Source: an uncultured Planctomycetota bacterium (GTDB lineage: Bacteria; Planctomycetota; Planctomycetia; Pirellulales; Thermoguttaceae). From it: a stretch of 64,000 nucleotides of DNA. Numbering within the stretch: the stretch's first letter is position 1; each line of letters opens with the position of its first letter. The stretch spans positions 1-64,000 of the forward strand of contig ONJR01000035.1 of the NCBI GenBank assembly GCA_900318195.1, in the 5' to 3' direction. The notes below the pieces were generated by a model. That model saw only the letters and a list, made by a program, of their open reading frames with translations, was not told where the DNA came from and did no database searches. Both the position numbers and the translations under genes were made by a program. Shown here in pieces: positions 44,494 through 54,014 of this stretch.

Positions 44494-47331
44494 ATGAGTC
44501 AATCAAGCAAAGAGTCATCCGGTTTCGCTCTGGTTATTGTAGAATCTCCAGCCAAGGCGAAAACAATCGAAAAATATCTCGGTCCAGGGTACGTTGTCGA
44601 AGCTAGCGTTGGACATATTCGCGACTTACCCAAAGGCGCCGCTGAAATACCCGAAAAATATCGCAAAGAAGAGTGGGCGCGTCTAGGCGTCAACGTGGAC
44701 GATAACTTTGAACCAATCTACGTTGTTCCACCCGAAAAATCCAAGCAGATAACCAAACTCAAGAACCTCTTAAAAAAAGCGTCGACGCTCTATCTCGCGA
44801 CGGATGAGGATCGCGAGGGCGAAGCTATTAGTTGGCACCTACTGGAAACGCTCCAGCCTAAGGTTCCAGTCAAGCGTTTAGTTTTCCATGAAATCACGAA
44901 AACCGCCATTCTCGACGCGCTCGCACACCCTCGCAACGTCGATTACAATCTTGTCGCCGCACAAGAAGCGCGGCGCGTTTTAGACAGACTCTACGGCTAC
45001 GAAGCCTCACCTATCCTCTGGTATAAAATCAGAAATAATTTATCTGCCGGACGTGTGCAGAGCGTTGCCGTTCGACTGATTGTCGATCGCGAACGAGAAA
45101 GGATCAGATTTAAATCCGCTATTTATTGGGACATTTTAGGAGAGTTCCTTTCTCTCGATGAAAAACGCTTCAGCGCTTCCCTCATTTCAGTAGATGGAAA
45201 AGCTATCCCTGCTGGTAAAGACTTTGATCCGGCGACGGGAACGCTTGTAAAGCCTGAAAAATTCCTACTTTTGGACGAAGCGGCAACTCACGCGCTCATT
45301 GAAAGAATTCAAACCTCGACGCCAACCGTTAACTCAGTCGAAGAGAAACCCTATACGACGCGTCCGTATGCGCCTTTTACGACAAGCGCGCTCCAGCAGG
45401 AAGCGAACCGTAAACTCAACTTCACTGCCAAAAGAACAATGAGCGTCGCTCAGAGTCTGTACGAAAACGGATGGATTACTTATATGCGTACAGACTCGAC
45501 CAATCTATCGCAAGAAGCGCTCCAGGCTGCGCGTAGACTTGTTAAGGAGCATTATGGAGACGCCTACCTACCGGAAAAACCCAGAATCTATACAACAAAG
45601 GTCAAAAACGCTCAGGAGGCGCATGAAGCTATAAGACCAGCTGGTAGTGAATTTCCCCTACCTGAACGATTGAAAAATCAGCTCTCAGCCGACGAATATC
45701 GCCTTTACGATCTCATTTGGAAACGCACCGTAGCTAGTCAAATGACAGACGCGCGCGGGAAACGCAAGACGATCGTTGTCGCTATGGACGACGCGCTCTT
45801 CCATATTAGCGGTAAAACGATCGAATTCCCCGGTTATTTACGCGCATATGTCGAGGGCAAAGACGATCCGACGGCGGAACTTGCCGATCAGGAAACAATA
45901 CTACCCGACGTTAAAGCCGGCGATTCGCTCACATGCTCGACGCTCAAGCCGCAGGAGCACGCGACGGCGCCGCCGCCAAGATATTCGGAAGCGTCTCTCA
46001 CCCATATGCTAGAAGAAAAAGGCATCGGACGTCCCAGTACCTACGCCTCGATTATTGACGTCATTCTTAATCGACACTATGTCTTCAAAAAGAGCGGAGC
46101 GCTTGTGCCGACTTGGACGGCGTTTGCTGTTTGCAACCTTCTCGAAACACACTTTGCCGACCTTGTCGATTACGGTTTTACTGCTGACATGGAAAACGCG
46201 CTCGACGACGTCAGCACGGGCACGCTTGACAAAAACAATTATCTTCGCGCGTTCTACTTTGGCGACGCTAACGCCGGACACAATGAGAACGGTGAAATAA
46301 CTACGTCGGCAGAGTTTCCATTTCCGGCGACTTTCGCGCTCGGTTTAAAGACCCTGATTAATAACAAAAAAGACGAAATCGACGCTCGTGAGATAAGTAA
46401 ATTCCCCATTGCATCCTCCGATAAGTCTCTCGATCCGCCAATCTACTTACGCGTTGGAAGGTACGGACCATTCGTTGAACAAGGAGACGTTCAGGCTAAC
46501 GTGCCAGACGAGTTGCCTCCGGATGAACTCACTGCTGAAAGAGCCCTAGAGTTGCTTCAATCAACTAAGGTCGCCGATTCGCCTATCGGATTATGTCCTG
46601 AAACTGGAAAGCCTATTTACGTCAAGCATGGGCGCTACGGATGGTATGTACAACGTGGAGAACTCGGAGAAGGAGATGAAAAGCCACAGAACGCCTCGCT
46701 ATTGCCTGGCATGAATGAAAAAGACGTTACCTTGGAAATCGCTGTTGCGCTACTAAGCTTACCGAGAACGCTTGGCAACGATCCCGCAACTTCTGAACCA
46801 GTGATCGCAGCAAACGGAAGATTCGGACCATATATTAAACGTGGCGACGATTCGCGCTCCGTACCTGCTAACCTCTCGGTTTTATCCATAACCTTGGACG
46901 AAGCCTTAGAACTCCTGGCTAAACCCAAATATGGCGGAAGAGCGTCTACCAAAAAGATCGAGCCTTTGAAGACGTTCAGCGCGTCAACTGAAATGGGACA
47001 AGAGATCAAGCTCATGCCAGGACGATATGGCCCGTACGTTACTGACGGCACAACTAACGCCTCGTTACCGAAGGGACTCTCGCCAGACGACCTAACGGAA
47101 GAACGTGCGCGCGAACTACTCGCCGCGCGAGCCGCCAAAGGAGCCGTCGGCAGAACTAAGCGCTCTACAAAGAAAACAACTGTGAAGAAGACCGTTAAAA
47201 AAACCGTCAAAAAGAGCGCTGTCAAAAAAGCTGACAAGTCGACGACTAAAAAGTCGACGAAAACCGTATCGCGAAAGAAAACCAAACCAGAAACTACGAG
47301 CGAAACGCCGTCCTTAGACGCGCCCTTTTAA
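44494..47331 (+). CDS. topA: DNA topoisomerase I with Lys-rich C-terminal tail
   Basis: 945 residues from the ATG at 44494; the frame also opens at GTG 44431 with no ribosome site or family-like sequence. The Toprim domain begins at LVIVESPAKAKTIEKYLG and includes TDEDREGEAISWHL. The nucleophile is Tyr330 in GWITYMRTDSTNLS. The core continues with ARGKRKTIVV and THMLEEKGIGRPSTYASII. The C-terminus has four repeats around GRYGPF/GRYGWY/GRFGPY/GRYGPY (no zinc Cys clusters), then a tail of about 50 residues dominated by KK(T/S)VKK units, like histone H1-type tails. It relaxes negative supercoils. A perfect terminator follows. Confidence 0.97.
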   Translation: MSQSSKESSGFALVIVESPAKAKTIEKYLGPGYVVEASVGHIRDLPKGAAEIPEKYRKEEWARLGVNVDDNFEPIYVVPPEKSKQITKLKNLLKKASTLYLATDEDREGEAISWHLLETLQPKVPVKRLVFHEITKTAILDALAHPRNVDYNLVAAQEARRVLDRLYGYEASPILWYKIRNNLSAGRVQSVAVRLIVDRERERIRFKSAIYWDILGEFLSLDEKRFSASLISVDGKAIPAGKDFDPATGTLVKPEKFLLLDEAATHALIERIQTSTPTVNSVEEKPYTTRPYAPFTTSALQQEANRKLNFTAKRTMSVAQSLYENGWITYMRTDSTNLSQEALQAARRLVKEHYGDAYLPEKPRIYTTKVKNAQEAHEAIRPAGSEFPLPERLKNQLSADEYRLYDLIWKRTVASQMTDARGKRKTIVVAMDDALFHISGKTIEFPGYLRAYVEGKDDPTAELADQETILPDVKAGDSLTCSTLKPQEHATAPPPRYSEASLTHMLEEKGIGRPSTYASIIDVILNRHYVFKKSGALVPTWTAFAVCNLLETHFADLVDYGFTADMENALDDVSTGTLDKNNYLRAFYFGDANAGHNENGEITTSAEFPFPATFALGLKTLINNKKDEIDAREISKFPIASSDKSLDPPIYLRVGRYGPFVEQGDVQANVPDELPPDELTAERALELLQSTKVADSPIGLCPETGKPIYVKHGRYGWYVQRGELGEGDEKPQNASLLPGMNEKDVTLEIAVALLSLPRTLGNDPATSEPVIAANGRFGPYIKRGDDSRSVPANLSVLSITLDEALELLAKPKYGGRASTKKIEPLKTFSASTEMGQEIKLMPGRYGPYVTDGTTNASLPKGLSPDDLTEERARELLAARAAKGAVGRTKRSTKKTTVKKTVKKTVKKSAVKKADKSTTKKSTKTVSRKKTKPETTSETPSLDAPF

Positions 47332-47350
47332 ATAAATTTCGCCAAATGGA

Positions 47351-47394
47351 AACAGCTTGAACGGAGAAAACTCGCCGTTCAAGCTGTTCTTTTG
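47351..47394 (+). terminator. Terminator of topA
   Basis: AACAGCTTGAACGG (47351-47364) pairs perfectly with CCGTTCAAGCTGTT (47375-47388), 14 bp with a 10-base loop, followed by CTTTTGT. Confidence 0.85.
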
Positions 47395-47415
47395 TGTCAT
47401 GCGCCCGAAAAAGAA

Positions 47416-47443
47416 CATAAAAAAACGCGGAACCAACCGCGTT
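47416..47443 (-). terminator. Terminator of the tRNA operon
   Basis: On the minus strand, AACGCGG pairs with CCGCGTT (47437-47443 and 47424-47430) around a 6-base loop, followed by a T-run. It is placed directly after tRNA-Val. Confidence 0.8.
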
Positions 47444-47448
47444 AAAAA

Positions 47449-47522
47449 TGGGCGGCAACAGATTCGAACTGTTGACCTCCGCCGTGTGAAAGCGGCGCTC
47501 TAACCAGCTGAGCTAGTCGCCC
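47449..47522 (-). tRNA. tRNA-Val (anticodon CAC)
   Basis: 74 bases folding as a full cloverleaf: acceptor GGGCGAC with GCCGCCC (one A-C mismatch), D arm GCTCAGCTGGTTAGAGC, anticodon stem CCGCT/GGCGG with loop TTCACAC (anticodon CAC), T arm AACAG-TTCGAAT-CTGTT, discriminator A. No CCA is encoded. It lies 28 bases downstream of tRNA-Ala. Confidence 0.88.
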
Positions 47523-47550
47523 CAAAGCCGAATCAAAGAACCGGCACAAG

Positions 47551-47623
47551 TGGAGAGTAAGGGAGTCGAACCCTCGACCTCGACATTGCGAACGTCGCGC
47601 TCTCCCAACTGAGCTAACTCCCC
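47551..47623 (-). tRNA. tRNA-Ala (anticodon CGC)
   Basis: 73 bases. Acceptor GGGGAGT pairs with ACTCTCC, including the G3-U70 wobble that identifies alanine tRNAs. D arm GCTCAGTTGGGAGAGC, anticodon stem CGACG/TGTCG with loop TTCGCAA (anticodon CGC), T arm with loop TTCGACT. No CCA is encoded. It is the first tRNA of the pair. Confidence 0.9.
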
Positions 47624-47666
47624 GAAGGATTCATCGTCTCTGACTCGCATCAAAAACGACATCGAT

Positions 47667-47694
47667 ATTTTACACGATTATCTAATTCCGTCAA
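47667..47694 (-). promoter_or_regulatory. Promoter of the tRNA-Ala/tRNA-Val operon
   Basis: On the minus strand, -35 TTGACG (47689-47694) and -10 TAAAAT (47667-47672) are 16 bases apart, about 44 bases upstream of the tRNA-Ala 5' end. Confidence 0.65.
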
Positions 47695-47717
47695 CGGGTG
47701 TTTCAAAAAAGATAGGC

Positions 47718-47751
47718 AAAAAAGACCGCCTCATCAAATAACAAGGCGGTC
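47718..47751 (-). terminator. Terminator of the autotransporter gene
   Basis: On the minus strand, GACCGCCT pairs with AGGCGGTC (47744-47751 and 47724-47731), followed by a run of six T. It lies about 55 bases after the autotransporter stop codon. Confidence 0.8.
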
Positions 47752-47805
47752 ATGATCTCTATGTTGATCTAGCAATTACCCGGAGTCTATAAATCGACAC
47801 TCTTC

Positions 47806-50800
47806 CTACCACACATATTTCATTCCAACGTGCCCGTTGACATATGTCGTATAATCGTTGACTTGCGTGTCGGCGCCACCGAAAATCGTAAACGCATCTG
47901 TCATGTGTAAAGTTCCACCGAGACCTGCGTAGATCCAGTCGCGACCGACGCCGTTGCCAATAACGCGTATCGTCCCAGAATCTTTACCTACGATCGCGAC
48001 CTTTCCCTCGGCGTTCGCGTCTAGGAACTCATGCGTCCAGTTCGTATATGCCGTCAGGTCAAACTGACGCACGCCCAGGATTGTTGATTTCAACCAACGG
48101 ATACCAAGCACGCCCTCAAGGCTATTATATTCGGTATCGGTCGTCATAAGATTCAACGTTCCAAGAGAGCCGCCTTCGGTAAAGCCGTCGGCGCGGAGAT
48201 GCGTGTATTGCAACCCGCCATAGGGCTGCAGGTCGGACGCTGGGAGCGAGAACGTCATACCTCGTTCGAGGTAGGCGCTACCAGACCAACCGTCTGTCTT
48301 GCCAGTATAGCGTAGCGTCGGGTAGCTCGATAGCGTAACCGCGCGGTTCAACTCATAATCAGAAATACCTATCGACCCGGTCGCGAACGTATATCCCCAA
48401 TCATCGCTCAGGCGCAAGTAAAGACCAAACTGATTGTCGTTCAGTTTACCATTCCCCATCGCATTCTGAGCGTCGACTTGGAGATTGCTGTAGCTGAAAT
48501 AGAATCCAAACTGATTCGTCTCATTGCGTCCTAACTCGACGCCAAAGATTCCACCCAGAAGATCGAAATCATACCCGCTCGTACCTTTGCGCCCCTTAGC
48601 GTCGCCAAAGGCGCCGTACGCGCTACCCCAGCCGCCTAATCCTTCACTCTCTTCGTAACCTGATTGACCGCGAAGCGCCGATACGCCTGTAACAATTCCA
48701 GATCGAGGCGGTGGCAATACGTTTTGAGTTAACGTTTGGCGAATAAGGTTACGCGCCTGAACCTGGGCGTTTAGCATCGAGAAACGCATCTCGCCGGTCA
48801 GTTGATTTAGCACGTGCGGATTCGTATTGGCGTCATTTTCAAGTTCGCCCAAGAAATCCTTTGTATCAGGATCGGTTACTCCACTATCAACCCAATCGTC
48901 GAGCTTTCCGGCTATCTCCTTCTCGTTCTGCGTCGTTGCAAGATCAGAGAAATTCGACTCTTTTAAGACCAGGTTAAAGAGTCCGTTCGCTATTTCGTCG
49001 CTGTCAATGACAAATCGTTTACCTACGATATCGTCATAAATTGTGTAATTTGATTTATCCGCCGAAAGATTGCCTTGTTCGGTTTGTACTACGGTCAAAG
49101 TATCGCCGGTCTTTAGAACCTTCGACGCGTCGTCAACGTAAATAGCGCCACCGTTCATTGCAACCTTAGCCGTCGTATCCGTCGTCTTAAAACTCGTATA
49201 ATTCTCTTGATCTTGAACCGTAACGTAGAGCGTGCCGCCGTTCATTGTGAACGCTGAACCGCTACCTGTCAGGTTGACGACGCTAGGATTAAGAACGTTC
49301 ACCACGCCAGAATTGAGTTGAAGCGTTCCCAAAGCCTCTGTCCACCCCGCCAAGGTTCCGCCATTTACCAAAACCGACGACGCGGCGAGCTGTTCGTTTG
49401 GCGAAGTCGCGCTAGAACCGAGTTGCAAAATCCCAGAAGAAACAGTAACGTTAGAAAAATCGCCTTCCCCGTCGAGAATCAATTTACCGTTTCCTTGCTT
49501 TTTCAAGGAGCCCAGTCCCTGAATCGCGCTATGCAATGTTACCGTTGTATTGTCTACGGTAAACGTCAAGACGTCTTCAGCTGCGCCAGAGCCTGAAAAA
49601 CTGAGCTCGTCGCTAATATCGACATTCCCTTGATAGTAACTGTAATTGCCGTTAGCGTCTGGAAGCAATTTCGTAATATCTTTAACGGTAATCGCCGCCT
49701 GTCCGTCTATATTGATCTTGGAACCCCACAAAGAGGTCCAAACTCCGTCCAGCCCTTCGTTGGAATAGTCCATGACGAGCGTAGCGCCGTCCGTCAGCGT
49801 CAAATCGCGGCGCGTCGCGCCATAATCCATATTAGCGCGATTATCGCCGTTGAGGTACAGCGTGGTTCCGTTATTGACTAGCGTCTTACCATAATAACCA
49901 TGCGCAGAGCCTCCATTGAGCGTCAGAACGCCGCCGCCTGTGATCGTCGTTACCGAGTCGTCGAGCCAGAGAACGTTGCTTGTCAAACCGTTCAACGTGA
50001 GCGTTCGACCAGAGACAATACCGATCGTCGCATTATTATCAAAGTCCAATGCGCCTAGAACTGTTGATTCGGTCGCATTCAAGACGCTGTGCGCGCCGAG
50101 ACTAATCGTCGAAGTCGACGAACCTGCGCCGTTCGACGCCAACGTTACAGCGGAATTGTTCTCGCGAGCGGCTATAGTACCCTGCCAGTTAGAATTGTTC
50201 CCACTAATTATCCAAGGCGCAACGTTCCCGTTAGAGTCCGTTACATTCTCCAGAGAAATCCACCCTGAACCGACCAAATCAGCCGCTAGTGTCGTCGAAG
50301 TATTATCTTTGCTGAGTACAAGCTCGTCCTTCTCGCCAATCTCCACCACGCCGCCAGGCGTTGACGCTACAAAATTATTCAACTTCAGCGTCGCGCCGTT
50401 CGTCGTCGCGAGTTTGAACGCACCTTGCGACCACACCTCGACTTTGAAATCATTACTCGGATACAAACCGCTTTCAAAATGGTTCTCACCGAGCGAGAAA
50501 ACGCCGTCGACGACCTCTACCGCTTCAACCTTAGAGTCGGAGCTAAGATTCAACGTCCATGCGCCGTCTCCATCCTTGAAGATCGTTGCGCCATTTCCAT
50601 CAGCGGTTATCTTACCGTCGAAAAGCACGTCGCCATTGTCGAAGCTGACCTGAACGTCCTTAGAGCCAGCTTGCAAGACGCCGTTGCCGCCAGAAGAAAG
50701 TTCGCCTAACGCGACTACGTCAGATTCGACGCCCGAAATATCTAACGCGCCGGACTCAATATCCGTCTTACCATGGTTCAGGACTCCGGTGGCAAACACT

Positions 50801-53109
50801 GTTGCGCCACCGCCAACGTTAATACGAAGACCGCCGTTTCCGCTCGTGTTACCGGCGTAATAAATATTCTTGACGCTCTCAGAGCTCTCGCTCAGCGTAA
50901 CAGGATCTATCGTCAACCATCCCGATTCAAGAGTCAATGCATTCGCAAAGAAGAGTCCTTCGGTAACGTCGTCTGTATCAAGTTCAAAGAATAGCGAATT
51001 ACTGCCAGCGTTCGTAATTTTGCCGGAACCGACGGCATTGTACCAATACCGCGTTTCGACGTCGCCCGATTTTTCGGTAAAAGAATCGACTTTGACTTTA
51101 AGATTACCCGTATTCAGACGATATTCGCCAATCGTATTGTAACGTCCGTTGGATGCGCGAGCGCCGGAAGCGTCTGTATCAACGCTCGTGTTCGAAAGAG
51201 TGAGAGTCGAACCTGCGTTTAAATCGACGTCAAATTCATTCGATTGCGATTGAGCGGCAACTAAACGCCCAGTAAGGGTCGCGGACTCGCCAGAAACTTT
51301 AAATGGAACAGAATTCTCGCTAAGGTAAATATCGTTGTCGATCGAGACCTCAGCCCCAAAGTCTAAGGCTGCCGTTCGATCGTTGGCGTCGGTTCTCGTA
51401 TATAGAACGTCCCCTTGTCCAAGCGCGCCGTCGTTTGATACCTGGATCGTGCCCCCACGAATCTCTGTATTGAAATGACCGTCCTCACTATTATCGCCAG
51501 AAAGTCCTAACGTGCCCGTGCCGTCTTTAAGAAGGAGTCCGTCTCCCTTAAGCTGACCGGCATAGGTCGCCGCATTGTCGCCGGTAACCTGTAATACCTG
51601 ACCATTAAGGTCAACGACGCCGTCAACCCCGCCTTTGAGATTCTTGACGCTTTGATCAGCAGTTAACTGAAGTTCGCCGCGTTTCACATTCAGATTAGAG
51701 TAAGAACTAATTGCGCCTTCTGCTTCCGCGACTACTTTACCGCCGTTTAATACTGTATCGCCGGCGTAAGAAGCATTCTCGCCCTGTAAATATAACGTGC
51801 CTTCGCCAGTCTTCGTTAGTCCGCTCATATTGGCATAGTCGCCGTTCGCGTCCGGTTGAACATTAACAGACCCTGCGTAGCCGCCAATGCTGTCGGCAAG
51901 AGTGTAAACGCCGCCTTTCGCGACCTCGATTGTCAAGTCGTTCAAAATAAACAGACCGCTCCCGATAGCCTCGCCGTCCTGCGCCGTACCGCCGCCGCTA
52001 ACGCCGCCTTGCACGCGGTTGTCGTAAACGCTACTTTGCACATTTTCATTGATCGTAATCGTTACATTCGCGTCGCTACCAACAAAGATCGCCGCGCCTA
52101 GCCCTGCGCCGCCGCCACCGACGCCGCCGCCCTGGGTATCGCTGAACTGCTCGCTCGTCACTGTTTCGACATATCCGCCGCTACCTGCGCCAAAGCCGCC
52201 CAGACCTGCTGTCGTCTCCGAAGCTCCACCGGCGCCGCCGCCACCAAAACCGCCCGCGCCGCCTTCTACGCCGCCGGCGCCACCGCCACCGCCAAAACCG
52301 CCCGCGCCGCCGACCGCAGTCGAACCACCGCCGCCGCCGCCGGCAAGAGAATTGCCGCCAACAGGCGTTGTTTTATCTACGTAATGCGCGAACGACTCCG
52401 GATCAGAACTTGAAGTTACTCCACCGTCGCCAGCCGAGCGGGTCTCTTTAGACGACGCCCCCGCGTCAATAATGCCGCCGCCGTCCGCAGCGCCGGTTTC
52501 ACCGACAACGCCAGAACCGCCCGCGCCGCCAATACCGCCGCCACCGCCGTAAGATTGCGATTCCTGAAGTACAGTTCCACCTGCGCCGCCAATCGCAGAG
52601 TTGTTATACGCCGTAACGTCCTGAAGTTTGACTTCACCGCTGAAAGCATAAATCGCAGCGCCTGCGCCCATACCACCGCCACCGCCGCTCGCCCCGGCGC
52701 CGCCCGCGCCGCCTACTGCTACGCAATTGGCGAAGTTTATATTCGTCACGCCAATAGTAGAGCCAGACTCTTGTGAATCAATAATGAGACCGCGATATGA
52801 ATTGGCGCCGTCTAAGACGTAATTATTGCCCACGATCTCAAGGGAGCCACTACTTGCGCCAACGAGCTCGGCATTGCCCGTGATCACGGGAAGAGCGCCC
52901 GTCAACGTTATGTTGTTCTTTAATAGAATTTGGTAATCGACGCCCGGATTGGCGTTGAATTCAGAAATAGCGGCTTTCAATTCGTCGAAATTCGAAACAT
53001 AGCGTGTTTCTGCGCCGAAAGCCAGTGGCGCGACTCCGAAAAGAGCCAAGGAAATAAGCGCGCAACGCCATTTCTTGGACTTCTTAGTCATCCTTCTTGA
53101 AAAACTCAT
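47806..53109 (-). CDS. Giant autotransporter (type V secretion) with glycine-rich insert and C-terminal beta-barrel
   Basis: 1,767 residues. A signal peptide with basic start (KKSKKWRCALISLALFGVAPLAFG) is followed by a beta-helix-like start (FDELKAAISEFNANPGVDYQILLKNNITLTG). A Gly-rich tract spans about 132-345, with many GGAGG/GGGGG units. A very long passenger follows, with autotransporter-associated strand repeats such as GTLYLQGENASYAGDTVLNGG and GKLILDGEGDFSNVTVSSG. The last 270 residues form the barrel (GGWGSAYGAFGD, NQFGFYFSYSNLQVDAQN, GYTFATGSIGISDYELN, TAYTNWTHEFLDANAEG), ending with aromatic W (HVGMKYVW), as outer-membrane barrels do. It would secrete its own passenger to the surface; likely adhesin. 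AAGGA precedes the ATG. It is monocistronic. Confidence 0.93.
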   Translation of the reverse strand: MSFSRRMTKKSKKWRCALISLALFGVAPLAFGAETRYVSNFDELKAAISEFNANPGVDYQILLKNNITLTGALPVITGNAELVGASSGSLEIVGNNYVLDGANSYRGLIIDSQESGSTIGVTNINFANCVAVGGAGGAGASGGGGGMGAGAAIYAFSGEVKLQDVTAYNNSAIGGAGGTVLQESQSYGGGGGIGGAGGSGVVGETGAADGGGIIDAGASSKETRSAGDGGVTSSSDPESFAHYVDKTTPVGGNSLAGGGGGGSTAVGGAGGFGGGGGAGGVEGGAGGFGGGGAGGASETTAGLGGFGAGSGGYVETVTSEQFSDTQGGGVGGGGAGLGAAIFVGSDANVTITINENVQSSVYDNRVQGGVSGGGTAQDGEAIGSGLFILNDLTIEVAKGGVYTLADSIGGYAGSVNVQPDANGDYANMSGLTKTGEGTLYLQGENASYAGDTVLNGGKVVAEAEGAISSYSNLNVKRGELQLTADQSVKNLKGGVDGVVDLNGQVLQVTGDNAATYAGQLKGDGLLLKDGTGTLGLSGDNSEDGHFNTEIRGGTIQVSNDGALGQGDVLYTRTDANDRTAALDFGAEVSIDNDIYLSENSVPFKVSGESATLTGRLVAAQSQSNEFDVDLNAGSTLTLSNTSVDTDASGARASNGRYNTIGEYRLNTGNLKVKVDSFTEKSGDVETRYWYNAVGSGKITNAGSNSLFFELDTDDVTEGLFFANALTLESGWLTIDPVTLSESSESVKNIYYAGNTSGNGGLRINVGGGATVFATGVLNHGKTDIESGALDISGVESDVVALGELSSGGNGVLQAGSKDVQVSFDNGDVLFDGKITADGNGATIFKDGDGAWTLNLSSDSKVEAVEVVDGVFSLGENHFESGLYPSNDFKVEVWSQGAFKLATTNGATLKLNNFVASTPGGVVEIGEKDELVLSKDNTSTTLAADLVGSGWISLENVTDSNGNVAPWIISGNNSNWQGTIAARENNSAVTLASNGAGSSTSTISLGAHSVLNATESTVLGALDFDNNATIGIVSGRTLTLNGLTSNVLWLDDSVTTITGGGVLTLNGGSAHGYYGKTLVNNGTTLYLNGDNRANMDYGATRRDLTLTDGATLVMDYSNEGLDGVWTSLWGSKINIDGQAAITVKDITKLLPDANGNYSYYQGNVDISDELSFSGSGAAEDVLTFTVDNTTVTLHSAIQGLGSLKKQGNGKLILDGEGDFSNVTVSSGILQLGSSATSPNEQLAASSVLVNGGTLAGWTEALGTLQLNSGVVNVLNPSVVNLTGSGSAFTMNGGTLYVTVQDQENYTSFKTTDTTAKVAMNGGAIYVDDASKVLKTGDTLTVVQTEQGNLSADKSNYTIYDDIVGKRFVIDSDEIANGLFNLVLKESNFSDLATTQNEKEIAGKLDDWVDSGVTDPDTKDFLGELENDANTNPHVLNQLTGEMRFSMLNAQVQARNLIRQTLTQNVLPPPRSGIVTGVSALRGQSGYEESEGLGGWGSAYGAFGDAKGRKGTSGYDFDLLGGIFGVELGRNETNQFGFYFSYSNLQVDAQNAMGNGKLNDNQFGLYLRLSDDWGYTFATGSIGISDYELNRAVTLSSYPTLRYTGKTDGWSGSAYLERGMTFSLPASDLQPYGGLQYTHLRADGFTEGGSLGTLNLMTTDTEYNSLEGVLGIRWLKSTILGVRQFDLTAYTNWTHEFLDANAEGKVAIVGKDSGTIRVIGNGVGRDWIYAGLGGTLHMTDAFTIFGGADTQVNDYTTYVNGHVGMKYVW
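52075..52716 (-). repeat. Glycine-codon-rich low-complexity tract inside the autotransporter
   Basis: On the plus strand this reads as repeated CCGCC/GCCGCC units, encoding runs of Gly and Ala (residues about 132-345 of the autotransporter). Local GC is clearly above that of the flanks. Such tracts are prone to slippage and length variation. Confidence 0.75.
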
Positions 53110-54014
53110 GGTATTCCTTCCCTGAAATCCGCGGCTTTGGATGGTAAACGACGTTTTTTCCGATCATCCCGAGGAATCTCGAAAAGTCGCGCACGTTCCT
53201 ACTTCTTTGCGTCAATGCATTCCGTTTCTAACGCCGCTCGTGGGCAAACTCCATTTCGCCCAGCGACAACCTACGCTAGATTAGCTATATTCCATTCGAC
53301 GTATAGACGTCGACGCCTACGCAGGCGTTGTTACTTAGTATCGACCAAAAGTAGACAACACTTTTGCTCTTCACGCGTATTTTTGGCAAATCTTTCAAAT
53401 CCGATCCAAACCGCTCTACCGCAATAAAAGGCGTTTCGTCTACGACCGGAGGAGTCGTCGGACTTGTCACCTCAGTTTTTCTAATCCTCACAAACTACCA
53501 TTTCAACAGTTTCTGCCTTCTACGTAGCCTTAAAGTATGATGCGAAGACTTGTACAAATTCAGATTGAGCACATCACCACGCCTTAACATTTACTCAAAA
53601 GCCATAGACTAGCTACAGTAGTTATACTTTGCATATTACCCAATTTTAAAATATCGCAAAAATTTAAAGTTTCTAGTCCTATCGGGCAAATCTATCTTGA
53701 CGGGAAGCTACCTTTTCGAGTACTATCGATACGCTTCGCTGATGCGGCGACGCGTTAAACTTGACCGTTTAGACTGGAAATACTCGCGCGTGGTTTTAAC
53801 GCTCGACTTTTTTCGCGCTTTTTGGTCAAGTTTATGAGAAAAGTTCCACCAAGCGTGCGTACTTGCTATTGTTCGTTTTCAGCATACCGCTGAAAATGAC
53901 GGCAACGCCAATCCCGAGCAGTTGGCAACTTCACGCTACCTCCGTTCAAACACGCGTTCAACGCTGAATATGTAGAGAACGTCGCGCCTTTCCCCCTATA
54001 TTAATTGCAGTACG
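53110..54014. other. Long gene-free region between autotransporter and esterase-like genes
   Basis: 905 bases. No frame here has a ribosome site or family-like content. The stretch 53560-53700 is AT-rich. An 11-bp perfect inverted repeat TAAACTTGACC/GGTCAAGTTTA lies at 53756-53766 and 53824-53834. An 8-bp hairpin TTTTCAGC-ATACC-GCTGAAAA lies at 53876-53896... to the 54015 gene there is a TATATT at 53997-54002 that may be a -10 element. Confidence 0.5.

Noticed and set aside
52049-52384. Proline-rich plus-strand frame (111 codons)
   Set aside because: It is the complement of the autotransporter Gly codons, giving artificial poly-Pro.
52075-52716. Possible CRISPR or tandem DNA repeat array
   Set aside because: The repetition is short degenerate Gly/Ala codons inside an intact frame, with no constant repeat and unique spacers.
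53285-53491. 68-codon minus-strand frame upstream of the autotransporter
   Set aside because: GTG start with no ribosome site, no family-like pattern, Ser/Val-rich chance sequence.
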